NCBI GenBank assembly: GCA_009778035.1
Contig: WRKP01000004.1
Span: 1-64,000, forward strand
DNA from: Planctomycetaceae bacterium
GTDB taxonomy: Bacteria > Planctomycetota > Planctomycetia > Pirellulales > Thermoguttaceae
Direction of reading: 5' to 3'
DNA length: 64,000 bases
Below are positions 25,248-34,218 of this stretch, piece by piece. Both the position numbers and the translations under genes were made by a program. The stretch's first letter is position 1; the number at the start of each line of letters is the position of its first letter. Under the pieces are notes generated by a model that was given only the letters and a program-made list of their open reading frames with translations, was not told the origin of the DNA and ran no database searches.

Positions 25248-28200
25248 CTACACTCGCCGCAGTGCGACGCCTGCATCTCGCGATTGATTGACGACATTAT
25301 TGTCAGCATCCAAGACCACCGCCCGAACTATCAGTCGGCAACTGTCAGAAAACCGATGTCCGAACGTGCTTTGCTGTTCCGCATCGAGCGTGATGCTCGC
25401 ACCCGTGATCAAAACATCATCGACACGGGCAGGAAGTGTCGCCACCAACACCGCCGGTTGAGTTCCTCGAGCCGCTAACCATATTTCGTAATGCGTTACT
25501 GGTTCCGCCGATGCAGGAAACGCGGTAGTATATCGCGGCAACTGCCAAGTTAAGTTCACCGACGTTGCCGTCCTGGTATTAGGTTCTACTTTCACGTTTC
25601 GCACCGCTGGCCAAGTCAACGTCGAAGCACTGATCCGCGATACCGTTGAAATAAAATCACCCGCTGCACTTTGGCCCGTCGTTTGAATCTCAAAACGATA
25701 ACTCGTACCCGCTTTCAAACCGGCTACGGTGAACAACATCGTATCGACGGCTCGCGTTGTACCAGGCCGAAGCGTTTCATAGTGAAAATTCGACTGCAAT
25801 AACAATTTTTTGGTCAAACCGCTGTCAGGCATTGCGACAGCACTGACGAGAGTAGCATTATTACTCACACCGCTTCCGCTGATGGTAAACGTTGCAAGAT
25901 ATTGACTGCGCAAACCATTCGCATTGGTGCCAATGATTCGAATTTGATAACCATCAATACCCGATGTTGGAACATTCCATCGAAGGCTCACGGAATCTAC
26001 TTTCGCCTGTGCTCGGATTGCCGACGGTTTCACGGCCGCTTGCCTGGGCGTGATCGTATTTGCATTGACACGAGCATCATTGTTGGCTTTTTCTCCATTC
26101 GCATTGAATGCCTGCACGGTAAAGACATACTGTTTTCCTGCTTCCAAACCGCTGATAGTAGCACCAACTACTCGATTGTTTTCAACGATATAGGTTATCG
26201 TGTGCCCCGTCAGTTGGACAGTGCTGCCGCGTTGGATGCCGGTAATGTTATATGCAACATTTGCACGATTACTTTCGTTGACCACCCATCGCAGTGTAAC
26301 ACTGTCGATCGTTGCCTGTTTTGGTTGTGCTTTGACCCCTCGGGGATTGATTGCAACGGAAATGCCTTGTCTTGGTGCTGTTCGTGCTATTTCGGTTTGC
26401 GACGGGTCGGAATTGCGATATTCGCCGCTGCCGATTGCCGTTACCGTGATATGATAAAACGCACCTTGTACCAAGCCAGCAACGACGAGAGAGGTTGCGT
26501 TGCCGTTTATGCGGACACTTTGCAGCAAACCATTTTCGGTAGAGTAGGCAACTTCATAAGCGTAGGCATTATCGACACCATTCCATCTAATTTCTAGTGC
26601 CGTTGCGCCGGGAATGACATCGGTAATGGCCGGCACATCAAGTTGCGGAGTCGTGGGATCCACCGTCGGACACGGGACAACATTGGTCGTATGACTGACG
26701 ATGCCGGTATGACTTTCTATGCCAGTCGCAACAACTCGCAAGGCATATCCGACGTCATCCATGGTTACTGTATACGAACTGGAAGTAGCATCGGTGATGG
26801 CGGTATCCCCGCGGAACCATTGATATATTGCCGTTGCATCGGCAGGTGCAAGCGTCGTCGAGATTGTATCATCGACTTGCGGAAAATCTGTGTTGGATGT
26901 TATAGATGTTAAGGCAATCGTCGCTGCGAGCGTTGTTACTTGCCCCACAGCGGAGTAGTCGGAATCCCTGTAGTCCCCGGTGCCTATTGCCAAGACACGG
27001 ATATAGTAAGTCGTATCTGCAAGCAAATCGGTCAGTGTAGTTGATGTGTCCGCGAGTGTTAGCGTTTGTGCATTCTCAAAATCGGCACTGGTCGCCCATT
27101 GAATCGTGTAGCCGTCTGCGTTGTCCACTGCGGACCAGTTGACGCTGACCGTATTGCTATCCGTTGCGATCATTTCATTGATTACCGGAGCGGCCAGTTC
27201 GACGGGCGTCGGCGTTGCAGGATGCCTATCGAGATAAACATAGTCCTCTAGTCGTCCATGATTTCCAAGTGTATACGATGTGAACAAATAAGGAGCAACG
27301 GAGGCAGATACCCATTCAATGGAAAGGCTTGTGAGCACGTTCGGCGCATTGGGCCCGCCGGGACGGCTGTCGTCGGAATCGCTAACAAGTAGGGAAACAT
27401 AATAGCCGTTATCCGTTGGAGATAATGTAGTATCATAGACGGCTCCCCACATGGTGATCAAATGGCCTCCCGACCGATTCAAGCCCGTAGGGCTGTTGTA
27501 CCAACCAATCGTCAAACTGACGGCCGCACCTTCTTTCAATTTGTTGACAGCGGATGTCAAACCCGTTACGGATCTAATCGTGGCGTATCCCGCAATATCC
27601 CGATAATTGGTGTCGGGATGAAAACCGCCGGCTCCGGTATATCTTGGTTGTGCCCAACCCGCCAAACCTTGTTGCGCATAGTTTCCCGTGATGAACCATT
27701 CGTTGGCGTAGAGAGAGTTTCCCGCCACATTGGTAAAGTTGGCACTGATGTACCTGTATATGTCATCTTCCGTTTGGAATCCATTTACATTTCCCCAACC
27801 TGTGTAGGCGAGCATGTTTGCCGATGCACCTGCCCAACAGTGATTCGAATCGCCGCTCCATGTTTTTTCTGCATCGTAGGGATCAAGACCGTTCAAGAAT
27901 GCTAAAGACCCGCCGACGATGGAATTTCTTTCCGCCAGCGATAATCCGGTTAAATAGGCTTCGAGAGTCCCGCCGACGGATACCGTAATTTCATAGGTTC
28001 TCGTGCCAATTCGCTCACCGTCAGCCAACGGAGTGGATGAGAGGCCGAGATTGGCATATTCCGCGCCAACAGGCAAGTTGCCAACCAGGGCATCGCGTTC
28101 GACCGACCTGATGAATTGGCTGGTTGCGAGTTGGACCGATGAGGTTTTTTGCAAAACCTCGTCAATATGGACAGAACTGTTTGTTGCATTAAGAAAAACA

Positions 28201-28682
28201 CCGCCGAAGGCGACATTTCCGTCAGCAACCGCAATCACTCCCGACGCAGAATGTCCCGTAATTTGCAATTTTTCGCTACCGAGGGCGACAATCGTTACGC
28301 TGCCGAACGCTGAAGCGTTGATGTCAATCGCTAACACGGAGTTGCCGAGATCGATGATTGAATTGGCAGAATTTGTTCGGACAACAATCAAATCATCCTG
28401 TTTTGTTGTTCCGGCTTGGCTAAGTGCCTCACGCAATGTCGATTCGGACAGATTATTGGCAGAGATTTCAATGAAATTGTACCGAGTAGGGTCATTGCCC
28501 AAATTAAGGTCTGCATATACCGATTGGATGCTTCCGAAGAGGCCGGCATCGAGCATTTCGCGGGATTCGAGTTCTTCGATCCGGGCGGTTCGTCCGCGTT
28601 TCCCCTTGCGGACGCTTTGGGTTTTGTAAGCGTTGCGGGCGGAATTGTTGCGAAAAAGATGCGTAAAATCGAAGATGCTCAG
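25248..28682 (-). CDS. Secreted C66/IdeS-like cysteine peptidase with fibronectin III repeats
   Basis: The first ATG (28556) gives 1102 residues, but the frame is open upstream and carries RIEELESREMLDAG, the planctomycete N-terminal signature of exported proteins, so the start lies upstream of that ATG. No ATG/GTG/TTG occurs there: only CTG at 28682, or an ATG at 28733 followed by an in-frame TAA four codons later. Numbered from 28556: a beta-rich region to ~220; a peptidase-like domain with SNHCWAGASANML (C240) and SGGHLITMWGA (H365), matching the Cys/His pattern of immunoglobulin-cleaving IdeS/Mac peptidases; then at least five fibronectin III or Ig-like modules, each with TYYIRV-type strands. 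Probably extracellular, acting on host or microbial proteins; substrate unknown. Confidence 0.75.
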   Translation of the reverse strand: MSIFDFTHLFRNNSARNAYKTQSVRKGKRGRTARIEELESREMLDAGLFGSIQSVYADLNLGNDPTRYNFIEISANNLSESTLREALSQAGTTKQDDLIVVRTNSANSIIDLGNSVLAIDINASAFGSVTIVALGSEKLQITGHSASGVIAVADGNVAFGGVFLNATNSSVHIDEVLQKTSSVQLATSQFIRSVERDALVGNLPVGAEYANLGLSSTPLADGERIGTRTYEITVSVGGTLEAYLTGLSLAERNSIVGGSLAFLNGLDPYDAEKTWSGDSNHCWAGASANMLAYTGWGNVNGFQTEDDIYRYISANFTNVAGNSLYANEWFITGNYAQQGLAGWAQPRYTGAGGFHPDTNYRDIAGYATIRSVTGLTSAVNKLKEGAAVSLTIGWYNSPTGLNRSGGHLITMWGAVYDTTLSPTDNGYYVSLLVSDSDDSRPGGPNAPNVLTSLSIEWVSASVAPYLFTSYTLGNHGRLEDYVYLDRHPATPTPVELAAPVINEMIATDSNTVSVNWSAVDNADGYTIQWATSADFENAQTLTLADTSTTLTDLLADTTYYIRVLAIGTGDYRDSDYSAVGQVTTLAATIALTSITSNTDFPQVDDTISTTLAPADATAIYQWFRGDTAITDATSSSYTVTMDDVGYALRVVATGIESHTGIVSHTTNVVPCPTVDPTTPQLDVPAITDVIPGATALEIRWNGVDNAYAYEVAYSTENGLLQSVRINGNATSLVVAGLVQGAFYHITVTAIGSGEYRNSDPSQTEIARTAPRQGISVAINPRGVKAQPKQATIDSVTLRWVVNESNRANVAYNITGIQRGSTVQLTGHTITYIVENNRVVGATISGLEAGKQYVFTVQAFNANGEKANNDARVNANTITPRQAAVKPSAIRAQAKVDSVSLRWNVPTSGIDGYQIRIIGTNANGLRSQYLATFTISGSGVSNNATLVSAVAMPDSGLTKKLLLQSNFHYETLRPGTTRAVDTMLFTVAGLKAGTSYRFEIQTTGQSAAGDFISTVSRISASTLTWPAVRNVKVEPNTRTATSVNLTWQLPRYTTAFPASAEPVTHYEIWLAARGTQPAVLVATLPARVDDVLITGASITLDAEQQSTFGHRFSDSCRLIVRAVVLDADNNVVNQSRDAGVALRRV

Positions 28683-28812
28683 AAAATTTCCGTCCGCCGA
28701 AGCGGTCTTGATAAGTTGTTAATGTTCCTTCATTAATCGCCCTGACACGAAACGGGACAGTGTACAGTGTAGCAGGTTTTCGAGCGATTGCAAGTAGCAC
28801 AAACAGGCCCAA

Positions 28813-28892
28813 GAGCCGGGGGCTCACGCCCCCGGGTGAGTCTATCAAAAAATATCATATGTCGAAAACCCGGGGGCTAACGCCACCGGCTC
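28813..28892 (-). repeat. Dispersed repeat, family 2, full element (inverted copy)
   Basis: 80 bp: two GC-rich palindromic arms (GAGCCGGGGGC... and ...CCGGCTC) around a core containing TCTATCAAAAAATATCATAT. It is the reverse complement of the element at 31227-31304 with few differences, and the similarity extends into the flanking GTGCTCGCAC. Confidence 0.85.
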
Positions 28893-28959
28893 GTGCTCGC
28901 ACTCCACCATACGGCAAAATGCGGTAAAATAAGGGCAAGAGTCCCCATTCCGCTCGAAA

Positions 28960-30219
28960 ATGCTCCTCCCGCTGACGCTCCTGCTTTTCGCCATCGTCCT
29001 GATTACCGTCGCAGTGCATTACTTCGCTCTGTTCCAGTTCCTGAATCGGCTCAAACAAAAAGCATGGAATGCAAACGAAAACGACTACTTCCCGAAAACG
29101 ATGGTTCTCTTCCCCCTGCGCGGAGCGGATCCCTCGCTGCCCCGCGGCCTCGAAAAAATCCTGACGCAAGACTATCCGAACTACCATATCAGGTTTATCC
29201 TCGACTCTGCCGATGATTCCGCCCGGCCCTTCGTCGAGTCGGCCATCGAGCAATGGGACAAAAACGGACAACGAGCCGAAATCAAAATTATGACCGAACA
29301 CTTCGCAACCTGTTCGCTCAAATGCAGTGCTCTGTATCACGGAATTGCCGACCTTGACGCATCTTACGAAGCCGTCGTGATTCTCGATGCCGACACGAAT
29401 CCGCCCAACGATTGGCTCAAACGCTTGGTCGAGCCGCTCTCCGACCCGAATTTTCCCGTCGCGACCGGCCTGCGTTGGTATATTCCCCATCAGCCCAATG
29501 CCGGCTCGCTCGCCCGCTATCTTTGGAATGCCGCCGCTGTCGTGCAGCAAGAACTCTACCGGATTCCCTGGGGCGGATCGCTGGCACTTCGCCGGGATTT
29601 CTTGCTCGAAAACGGCTTGCTGGAACGCTGGAAACAGACTTTGACCGACGATACGCCGATTACTTCCATTGTTCATCGGGCTAAAAAACGCATTGCCCTG
29701 GTTCCGTCGCTGTTTTTGGTTAATCGGGAAACGTGCGGATTGCGATCCTTTCATACTTGGGTGAAACGGCAAATGTTGATGGCGAAACTCTATCATCCGG
29801 CTTGGGGATTGGTTTGCGGCCAGGCGGTTTTGATTACCTTGCCGGTGCTGTTGCTTGCAGGAACGTTCATTTCGGGTGTGGTTTTGGGCAATACTCCGGT
29901 CATATTTTGGAGTTTAGGCACTTTTTTGTTCTATTGGGCTGGCGTGTTTGGAACCTTGCCGATGATTGAGCATCGTGTGCGGCAGATCGTCAAGCGAAAC
30001 GGCGAGGTGGTCGAAAATTGGTCAATTCGTCGGACGTTGCTGACGTTTGCGATGGTTCCGATCACGCAGGGGGTGTATGCGTCGGCATTATTTTGGCTGC
30101 ATTTTTTGCATCGGGTCGATTGGCGGGGCATTGAATACGAAGTTACGGGCGGGCAAATTCGGATGATTGAGTACAAACCGTATACGGCTCGGCATGTTGA
30201 AGCGGGGCGGTCGTTGTGA
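28960..30219 (+). CDS. Membrane glycosyltransferase, GT2 family
   Basis: 419 residues. N-terminal membrane helix (LLLFAIVLITVAVHYFALF, ~6-24), a GT-A domain (~45-260) and two or three C-terminal helices (AVLITLPVLLLAGTFISGVV, LGTFLFYWAGVFG). Motifs: PLRGADPSLP, DSADDS, the metal-binding DADTNPPNDW, and IPWGGSLALRRD with TDDTPIT as the acceptor/base region. The layout resembles ceramide glucosyltransferase (GT21) and hyaluronan/chitin-type GT2 enzymes. It probably glycosylates a lipid. A -10-like TAAAAT lies about 29 nt upstream. It forms a pair with the next gene between two inverted repeats. Confidence 0.85.
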   Translation: MLLPLTLLLFAIVLITVAVHYFALFQFLNRLKQKAWNANENDYFPKTMVLFPLRGADPSLPRGLEKILTQDYPNYHIRFILDSADDSARPFVESAIEQWDKNGQRAEIKIMTEHFATCSLKCSALYHGIADLDASYEAVVILDADTNPPNDWLKRLVEPLSDPNFPVATGLRWYIPHQPNAGSLARYLWNAAAVVQQELYRIPWGGSLALRRDFLLENGLLERWKQTLTDDTPITSIVHRAKKRIALVPSLFLVNRETCGLRSFHTWVKRQMLMAKLYHPAWGLVCGQAVLITLPVLLLAGTFISGVVLGNTPVIFWSLGTFLFYWAGVFGTLPMIEHRVRQIVKRNGEVVENWSIRRTLLTFAMVPITQGVYASALFWLHFLHRVDWRGIEYEVTGGQIRMIEYKPYTARHVEAGRSL

Positions 30220-30282
30220 TGAATACGGCTCCGTTTATGCTATAATACCGCATAGGCGAACCCTCCAACTCCTGCAAAAGCC

Positions 30283-31206
30283 ATGAATTGCCAACTCTGC
30301 GGCGCGAATGTTTCGGATCACGACACCGCTTGCTCCAACTGCGGGGCATCACTGACCATACAACAACCTACGGAGCCGATCGCCCGCGAAATCGCAATGC
30401 CCGGTGCCGATAAGGTCAAATTAGACTTCTGGAAACTCTTCGGCGATACTTTCACTCTCTATTTTCGGAACCTCGGAACCTTCTGTCTCGTCGGCCTGAT
30501 TCTTATCGGCACCTTTGTTTTTTTCTATGCGGCCAAAATGGCAGTGGGATACGTGATTGACCACGTGTCCATTGAAGACACTCTGCTTCTCACCCTGTGG
30601 GGAATACTTGCCCTGCTGTATATCCTCGAATTTCTCGCCCAATGTTATGTAGCCCTGGGAGCGATACGGCAGTGTCTTTACATTGCCCGAGGCGGTATCG
30701 GCTTTCAAGCAACTTTGATGTTTCCGCCGCTTATGCCGTTTGTGAAAATGGTCGGACTTGATCTGCTGATTCGCTGCATTCTCTGCGCCGTTGCGTTGGC
30801 CGTTTTCGTGCCGATTCTTGTCGCCGTGATGCTATCCGCTCAGCCGGGGGCGAGGGGTTTGGTTTTACTAGCGGTACTTGGTATTTTCATATGCATTTCG
30901 GTTTGGCTTGCCGTACGATTATGGTTTTCGTACATCGTCTTGGCCGACCGGGATGCGGGAATCATCGACTCCTTCACGACGGGTTGGAATATCTCGTTGG
31001 GGAATTTTTGGCGGTTGTTATGGGCGGGTATCGTATTCGGTACATTGGTGTGGTTTGGCTTGCTCATTTTCTTGGTGGGCATCATTTTGACGATGGCCAT
31101 TGCTTGGTTTGGCGGCGTGATTGCTTATTTGCAACTGACGGGCCAGCCGAACTGCCTTGATATGCCGGCGGAGCCGGAGATGACGTTTATGGAGCCGGAG
31201 GCGTGA
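30283..31206 (+). CDS. Zinc-ribbon multi-pass membrane protein
   Basis: 307 residues. Starts with a zinc ribbon, CQLCGANVSDHDTACSNCGA (two CxxC pairs, residues 3-22), followed by a short linker and about six hydrophobic segments (for example LGTFCLVGLILIGTFVFFYA and LLAVLGIFICISVWLAV). This ribbon-plus-membrane build is common in planctomycete and clostridial proteins of unknown function, some related to DUF975/GDPD-membrane domains. TATAAT lies 36 nt before the start. Follows the glycosyltransferase after 63 bp. Confidence 0.8.
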   Translation: MNCQLCGANVSDHDTACSNCGASLTIQQPTEPIAREIAMPGADKVKLDFWKLFGDTFTLYFRNLGTFCLVGLILIGTFVFFYAAKMAVGYVIDHVSIEDTLLLTLWGILALLYILEFLAQCYVALGAIRQCLYIARGGIGFQATLMFPPLMPFVKMVGLDLLIRCILCAVALAVFVPILVAVMLSAQPGARGLVLLAVLGIFICISVWLAVRLWFSYIVLADRDAGIIDSFTTGWNISLGNFWRLLWAGIVFGTLVWFGLLIFLVGIILTMAIAWFGGVIAYLQLTGQPNCLDMPAEPEMTFMEPEA

Positions 31207-31226
31207 GAGAAAGTGCGTGTGCGCAC

Positions 31227-31304
31227 GAGCCGGGGGCGTTAGCCCCCGGGTTCGACATATGATATTCTTTGATAGACTCACCCGGGGGCTAACGCCCCCG
31301 GCTC
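31227..31304 (+). repeat. Dispersed repeat, family 2, full element
   Basis: 78 bp: arms GAGCCGGGGGCGTTAGCCCC and CGGGGGCTAACGCCCCCGGC around a core with CATATGATATTCTTTGATAG. Inverted relative to 28813-28892; together they bracket the glycosyltransferase and zinc-ribbon genes. It sits between a stop codon and the hydG promoter. Confidence 0.85.
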
Positions 31305-31328
31305 TTATTTTTTGCCGTGCGTTTCCCA

Positions 31329-31356
31329 TTGCAACCGCCAACCAAAATGCTAAAAT
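31329..31356 (+). promoter_or_regulatory. Promoter of hydG, leaderless
   Basis: TTGCAA, 16-bp spacer, TAAAAT preceded by TGC (extended -10); the -10 ends 8 nt before the ATG. Confidence 0.6.
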
Positions 31357-31364
31357 AGGCCGAA

Positions 31365-32876
31365 ATGGAAAAACACGCCCCGCACAATATAAACCCGTTG
31401 AGCGAAAACGGATACGACTTCGTCGACGAACCGCTCTTCGAATCCCTTCTCAATAATAAAGCCGATTCTGGATACATTCGGGATATTATCGGAAAATCCA
31501 AAAACAAACAACCACTCACCCTCGAAGAAACCGCCGCACTCCTCAATGCCGACGAACCCGAAATGATCGAACACATTTTCGAGACGGCCCGGCAACTTAA
31601 AAAGGATGTCTACGGAAATCGAATCGTCCTCTTTGCCCCAATCTACATCGGCAATTACTGCACCAACGATTGCCTGTATTGCGGTTTCCGGCGAAGCAAT
31701 CCCGATGCCGTCCGCCGTACCCTGACGACCGAAGAACTGCATGAACAAGTCCGCAATATGCTCAAAATGGGACATAAACGGACGATTGCCGTCTTCGGCG
31801 AACATCCCCTGTACAGCCCGGAGTATATTGCCGAATGCGTCCGGCAAATCTATTCCGTACAGTACCGAAACGACTCCATCCGCCGAGTGAATATCAATGC
31901 CGCTCCGCTTTCCCACGAAGGTTACAAAATCGTAAAAGCCGCCGGAATAGGAACTTATCAGGTTTTTCAGGAAACATACCATCACGCAACCTACGCCAAA
32001 ATGCACCCGCCGGGCGATGCTTCTGCACCCTCCCTCCGCTCGGCCAACCGAAAGGCCGACTACCTTTGGCGGCTCGACTCCGCCGCAAGGGCCATCGAAG
32101 CCGGGTGCGATGACGTTGGAATCGGTGCTCTGTTCGGGTTGGCGAATTGGAAATTTGAAGTTTTGGGCCTCGTCGCCCATGCGATCCATTTGATGAAGCA
32201 TTACCGAATAGGGCCGCACACGATTAGTTTTCCGCGTATTCGTCCTGCCAGCGGGGTGTCCCTCAAAGAAGTTTCGGAGCATGACGTTTGCGATCAGGAT
32301 TTTTTGCGGCTCATTGCGATATTGCGTCTTGCCGTTCCGTATACGGGCTTGATTATTACGGCTCGCGAGCCGGCTCCGTTGCGGGAGCAAGCACTTGGTT
32401 TTGGGGTGTCGCAGATTGATGCGGGCTGTCGGATCGAAGTCGGCGGATATGTCGAATCCGGCGATGCTCAAACGCAGGCGGCAACGCTGTCGTCTTCCGG
32501 TCAGGAGTTGAAGCAGGTGTTGGAACGGTCGCAGTTTGAATTGGGCGATGTGCGTCCGCTGGATGAGGTGATTCGGCAACTGTTGCAGGATGGGTATATT
32601 CCGAGTTTTTGCACGGCATGTTATCGGCTTGGGCGGACGGGCGAAATTTTTATGGAATATGCGATACCGGGATTCATTCAGGACATGTGTACACCGAATG
32701 CGTTGTTGACGTTGCAGGAATATCTTGTTGATTTTGCATCGTCGGAAACGCAGTTGGCGGGCGAGGCGTTGATTCGGCAGGAACTCGCCAAAATACCGAA
32801 TGAAAAGAACCGTCAGGACATAGCCGAGCGATTGGAACGCATCCGCTCCGCCGGCGAGCGGGATTCGTATTATTGA
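31365..32876 (+). CDS. hydG: [FeFe]-hydrogenase H-cluster radical SAM maturase
   Basis: 503 residues. HydG cleaves tyrosine to make the CO and cyanide ligands of the [FeFe]-hydrogenase H-cluster. Radical SAM cysteines C99, C103 and C106 (CTNDCLYC); the HydG-specific C-terminal cluster has the exact CX2CX22C spacing (CTAC...IQDMC). Further family motifs: NINAAPLS, QETYHHATY and PRIRPASG. Compared with typical HydG there are about 13 extra residues after MHPP (PGDASAPSLRSANRK). The partner genes hydE and hydF and the hydrogenase are not in the window. The short transcript leader and own promoter suggest a monocistronic unit. Confidence 0.95.
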   Translation: MEKHAPHNINPLSENGYDFVDEPLFESLLNNKADSGYIRDIIGKSKNKQPLTLEETAALLNADEPEMIEHIFETARQLKKDVYGNRIVLFAPIYIGNYCTNDCLYCGFRRSNPDAVRRTLTTEELHEQVRNMLKMGHKRTIAVFGEHPLYSPEYIAECVRQIYSVQYRNDSIRRVNINAAPLSHEGYKIVKAAGIGTYQVFQETYHHATYAKMHPPGDASAPSLRSANRKADYLWRLDSAARAIEAGCDDVGIGALFGLANWKFEVLGLVAHAIHLMKHYRIGPHTISFPRIRPASGVSLKEVSEHDVCDQDFLRLIAILRLAVPYTGLIITAREPAPLREQALGFGVSQIDAGCRIEVGGYVESGDAQTQAATLSSSGQELKQVLERSQFELGDVRPLDEVIRQLLQDGYIPSFCTACYRLGRTGEIFMEYAIPGFIQDMCTPNALLTLQEYLVDFASSETQLAGEALIRQELAKIPNEKNRQDIAERLERIRSAGERDSYY

Positions 32877-32928
32877 CGGTTGCCGAACAAGTCGATTGCG
32901 AATAATTCTATGAGAAAAATTACTGTTG

Positions 32929-32956
32929 TTGCATAATGTGTCTATCATAGTATTAT
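32929..32956 (+). promoter_or_regulatory. Promoter of the 33-codon ORF and following gene
   Basis: TTGCAT, 16-bp spacer, TATTAT, 15 nt before the ATG at 32972. Confidence 0.45.
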
Positions 32957-32961
32957 GAAAT

Positions 32962-33036
32962 GAGGATTTTGATGCGTCGCTTTTATGGTATTGCAGTAAT
33001 TGTTATCATTACCGATTGCCTGCTGATTCACGATAC
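32962..33036 (+). repeat. Direct repeat, copy 1
   Basis: 75 bp closely matching 34082-34163; the second copy has a 7-bp insertion. Each copy spans the end of a coding region and the start of a small ORF. Confidence 0.85.
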
Positions 33037-33073
33037 AAATGAAAAACATTTACAACAAGGATACTATTTATGA
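32972..33073 (+). CDS. 33-residue hydrophobic peptide, upstream ORF
   Basis: Begins MRRFYGIAVIVIITDCLLIH, a positively charged start followed by a membrane-spanning or signal-like stretch. Its stop TGA overlaps the ATG of the next gene (ATGA), the classic arrangement for translational coupling. A promoter lies 15 nt upstream. A frameshifted second copy (40 codons, 34092-34214) follows the next gene. It could be a leader peptide, a small membrane protein or the remnant of a longer duplicated gene. Confidence 0.5.
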   Translation: MRRFYGIAVIVIITDCLLIHDTNEKHLQQGYYL

Positions 33074-34092
33074 ACACAGTCAATGTGAAGATTTTTTTTG
33101 CGGTTGCTTTACCGGTATTTTCCTGCGTTGTTTTCACATCGTGCTTTTGCGTGGCAGGAATCAGCGAGGCTGACCGGCTGGTGGTAAACAATATCCTGAT
33201 CGGATTTGACAATTCGAGGATGCGTCTCAATTCTGGAGTTTGTCGAATTGCGGGCCAATCGAATAGGGGTCAATTTGAAATCGTTAGAGACGACATTCTT
33301 ATTGCTTTCGATTACAATGAGGGATTCTACAGGTTCGATCAAGGTGCCGACCGTTCACTACGAACACCTGATTACTACTACGAATTTGTGGAAAATTCGC
33401 AGATGGTGACACGTGATAATCGCGACGCAGAGGGTTGGTTACCCGCATTTGACATTCGTAATCTTGGTTTTTTTATTTTTCTGGGAGATGTCCACGAAAA
33501 ATACTACGATGAACGCATAGAAATATTCGGCGAACAACCCATTGCTGTAGAAGAAGTCAATGAAGTTTTCATCCTTACTGTTTCGCGAACATCTACTTTT
33601 GAAGGTGTTACTTATCCACCGATCATCCGTAGGTACTGGATTGACTCCAGACAAGGGTTTTCAATGGTACGATTTGAACTTTATCTGGGATTGGATTCCA
33701 CGGAAAAGTCGTTGGAAACCATGGAAATTTCCTGGAAAGAAATAAACAACACTTGGGTTCCTACTTCGTTTACACTACTCAGCACCCAAACATCAGAACG
33801 ATGGGCCGACTGGACTATTGACTGGTCGCTAGTTAACGAGAAAGTTCCCGAAAGTTATTTTGACCCGACCTTGTTGTCTGACAAGGTAGAAATGATTGTT
33901 TCTTTAGAACTTGACGAACCTGTTATCATCGGCAAGATCGGGAAGGGTTTGCCTCTTCCCGAGCCGTTATGGGTACCGGAAGATAAAAAAACTTTCACAT
34001 TCAACCACATCATCCTATGGGTCGGCATTTGTTTAATCATTCTCACCCTGGGCAAGAAGGTGTACGATTATTGGAGGGCGAGAGGATTTTGA
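33070..34092 (+). CDS. Secreted or membrane-tethered protein of unknown function
   Basis: 340 residues. N-terminal signal-like segment (IFFAVALPVFSCVVFTSCFC, ~8-27) with a possible lipobox Cys, a beta-rich middle (many alternating FYRFDQG, IRRYWIDSRQG strands, resembling LolA/outer-membrane-lipoprotein carrier folds) and a C-terminal membrane helix (HIILWVGICLIILTLG) followed by positive residues. AAGGA precedes the ATG, which overlaps the upstream 33-codon ORF. The gene is flanked by the direct repeats at 32962 and 34082, so it may have arrived or duplicated with them. A/T content is higher than its neighbours. Confidence 0.7.
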   Translation: MNTVNVKIFFAVALPVFSCVVFTSCFCVAGISEADRLVVNNILIGFDNSRMRLNSGVCRIAGQSNRGQFEIVRDDILIAFDYNEGFYRFDQGADRSLRTPDYYYEFVENSQMVTRDNRDAEGWLPAFDIRNLGFFIFLGDVHEKYYDERIEIFGEQPIAVEEVNEVFILTVSRTSTFEGVTYPPIIRRYWIDSRQGFSMVRFELYLGLDSTEKSLETMEISWKEINNTWVPTSFTLLSTQTSERWADWTIDWSLVNEKVPESYFDPTLLSDKVEMIVSLELDEPVIIGKIGKGLPLPEPLWVPEDKKTFTFNHIILWVGICLIILTLGKKVYDYWRARGF

Positions 34093-34163
34093 TGCGCCGC
34101 TTTTATGGTGTTGCAGTAATTGTTATCATTGCCGTTTACCGATTGCCTGTTGATTCACGATAC
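34082..34163 (+). repeat. Direct repeat, copy 2
   Basis: 82 bp; same as 32962-33036 with a 7-bp insertion (GCCGTTT) that shifts the small ORF. It includes the stop of the preceding gene, overlapping the ATG of the second small ORF as TGATG. Confidence 0.85.
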
Positions 34164-34218
34164 CGCGATACCCGTCGGTATCATCCACGCCTCGCAGTAC
34201 AGCCGTTTTGGTGATATA

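Noticed and set aside
28855..29796. 313-residue frame on the minus strand
   Set aside because: Antisense shadow of the glycosyltransferase gene, whose GT-A motifs and membrane helices are clear.
31350..32948. 532-residue minus-strand frame opposite hydG
   Set aside because: Complement of hydG; low-complexity Arg/Phe-rich shadow.
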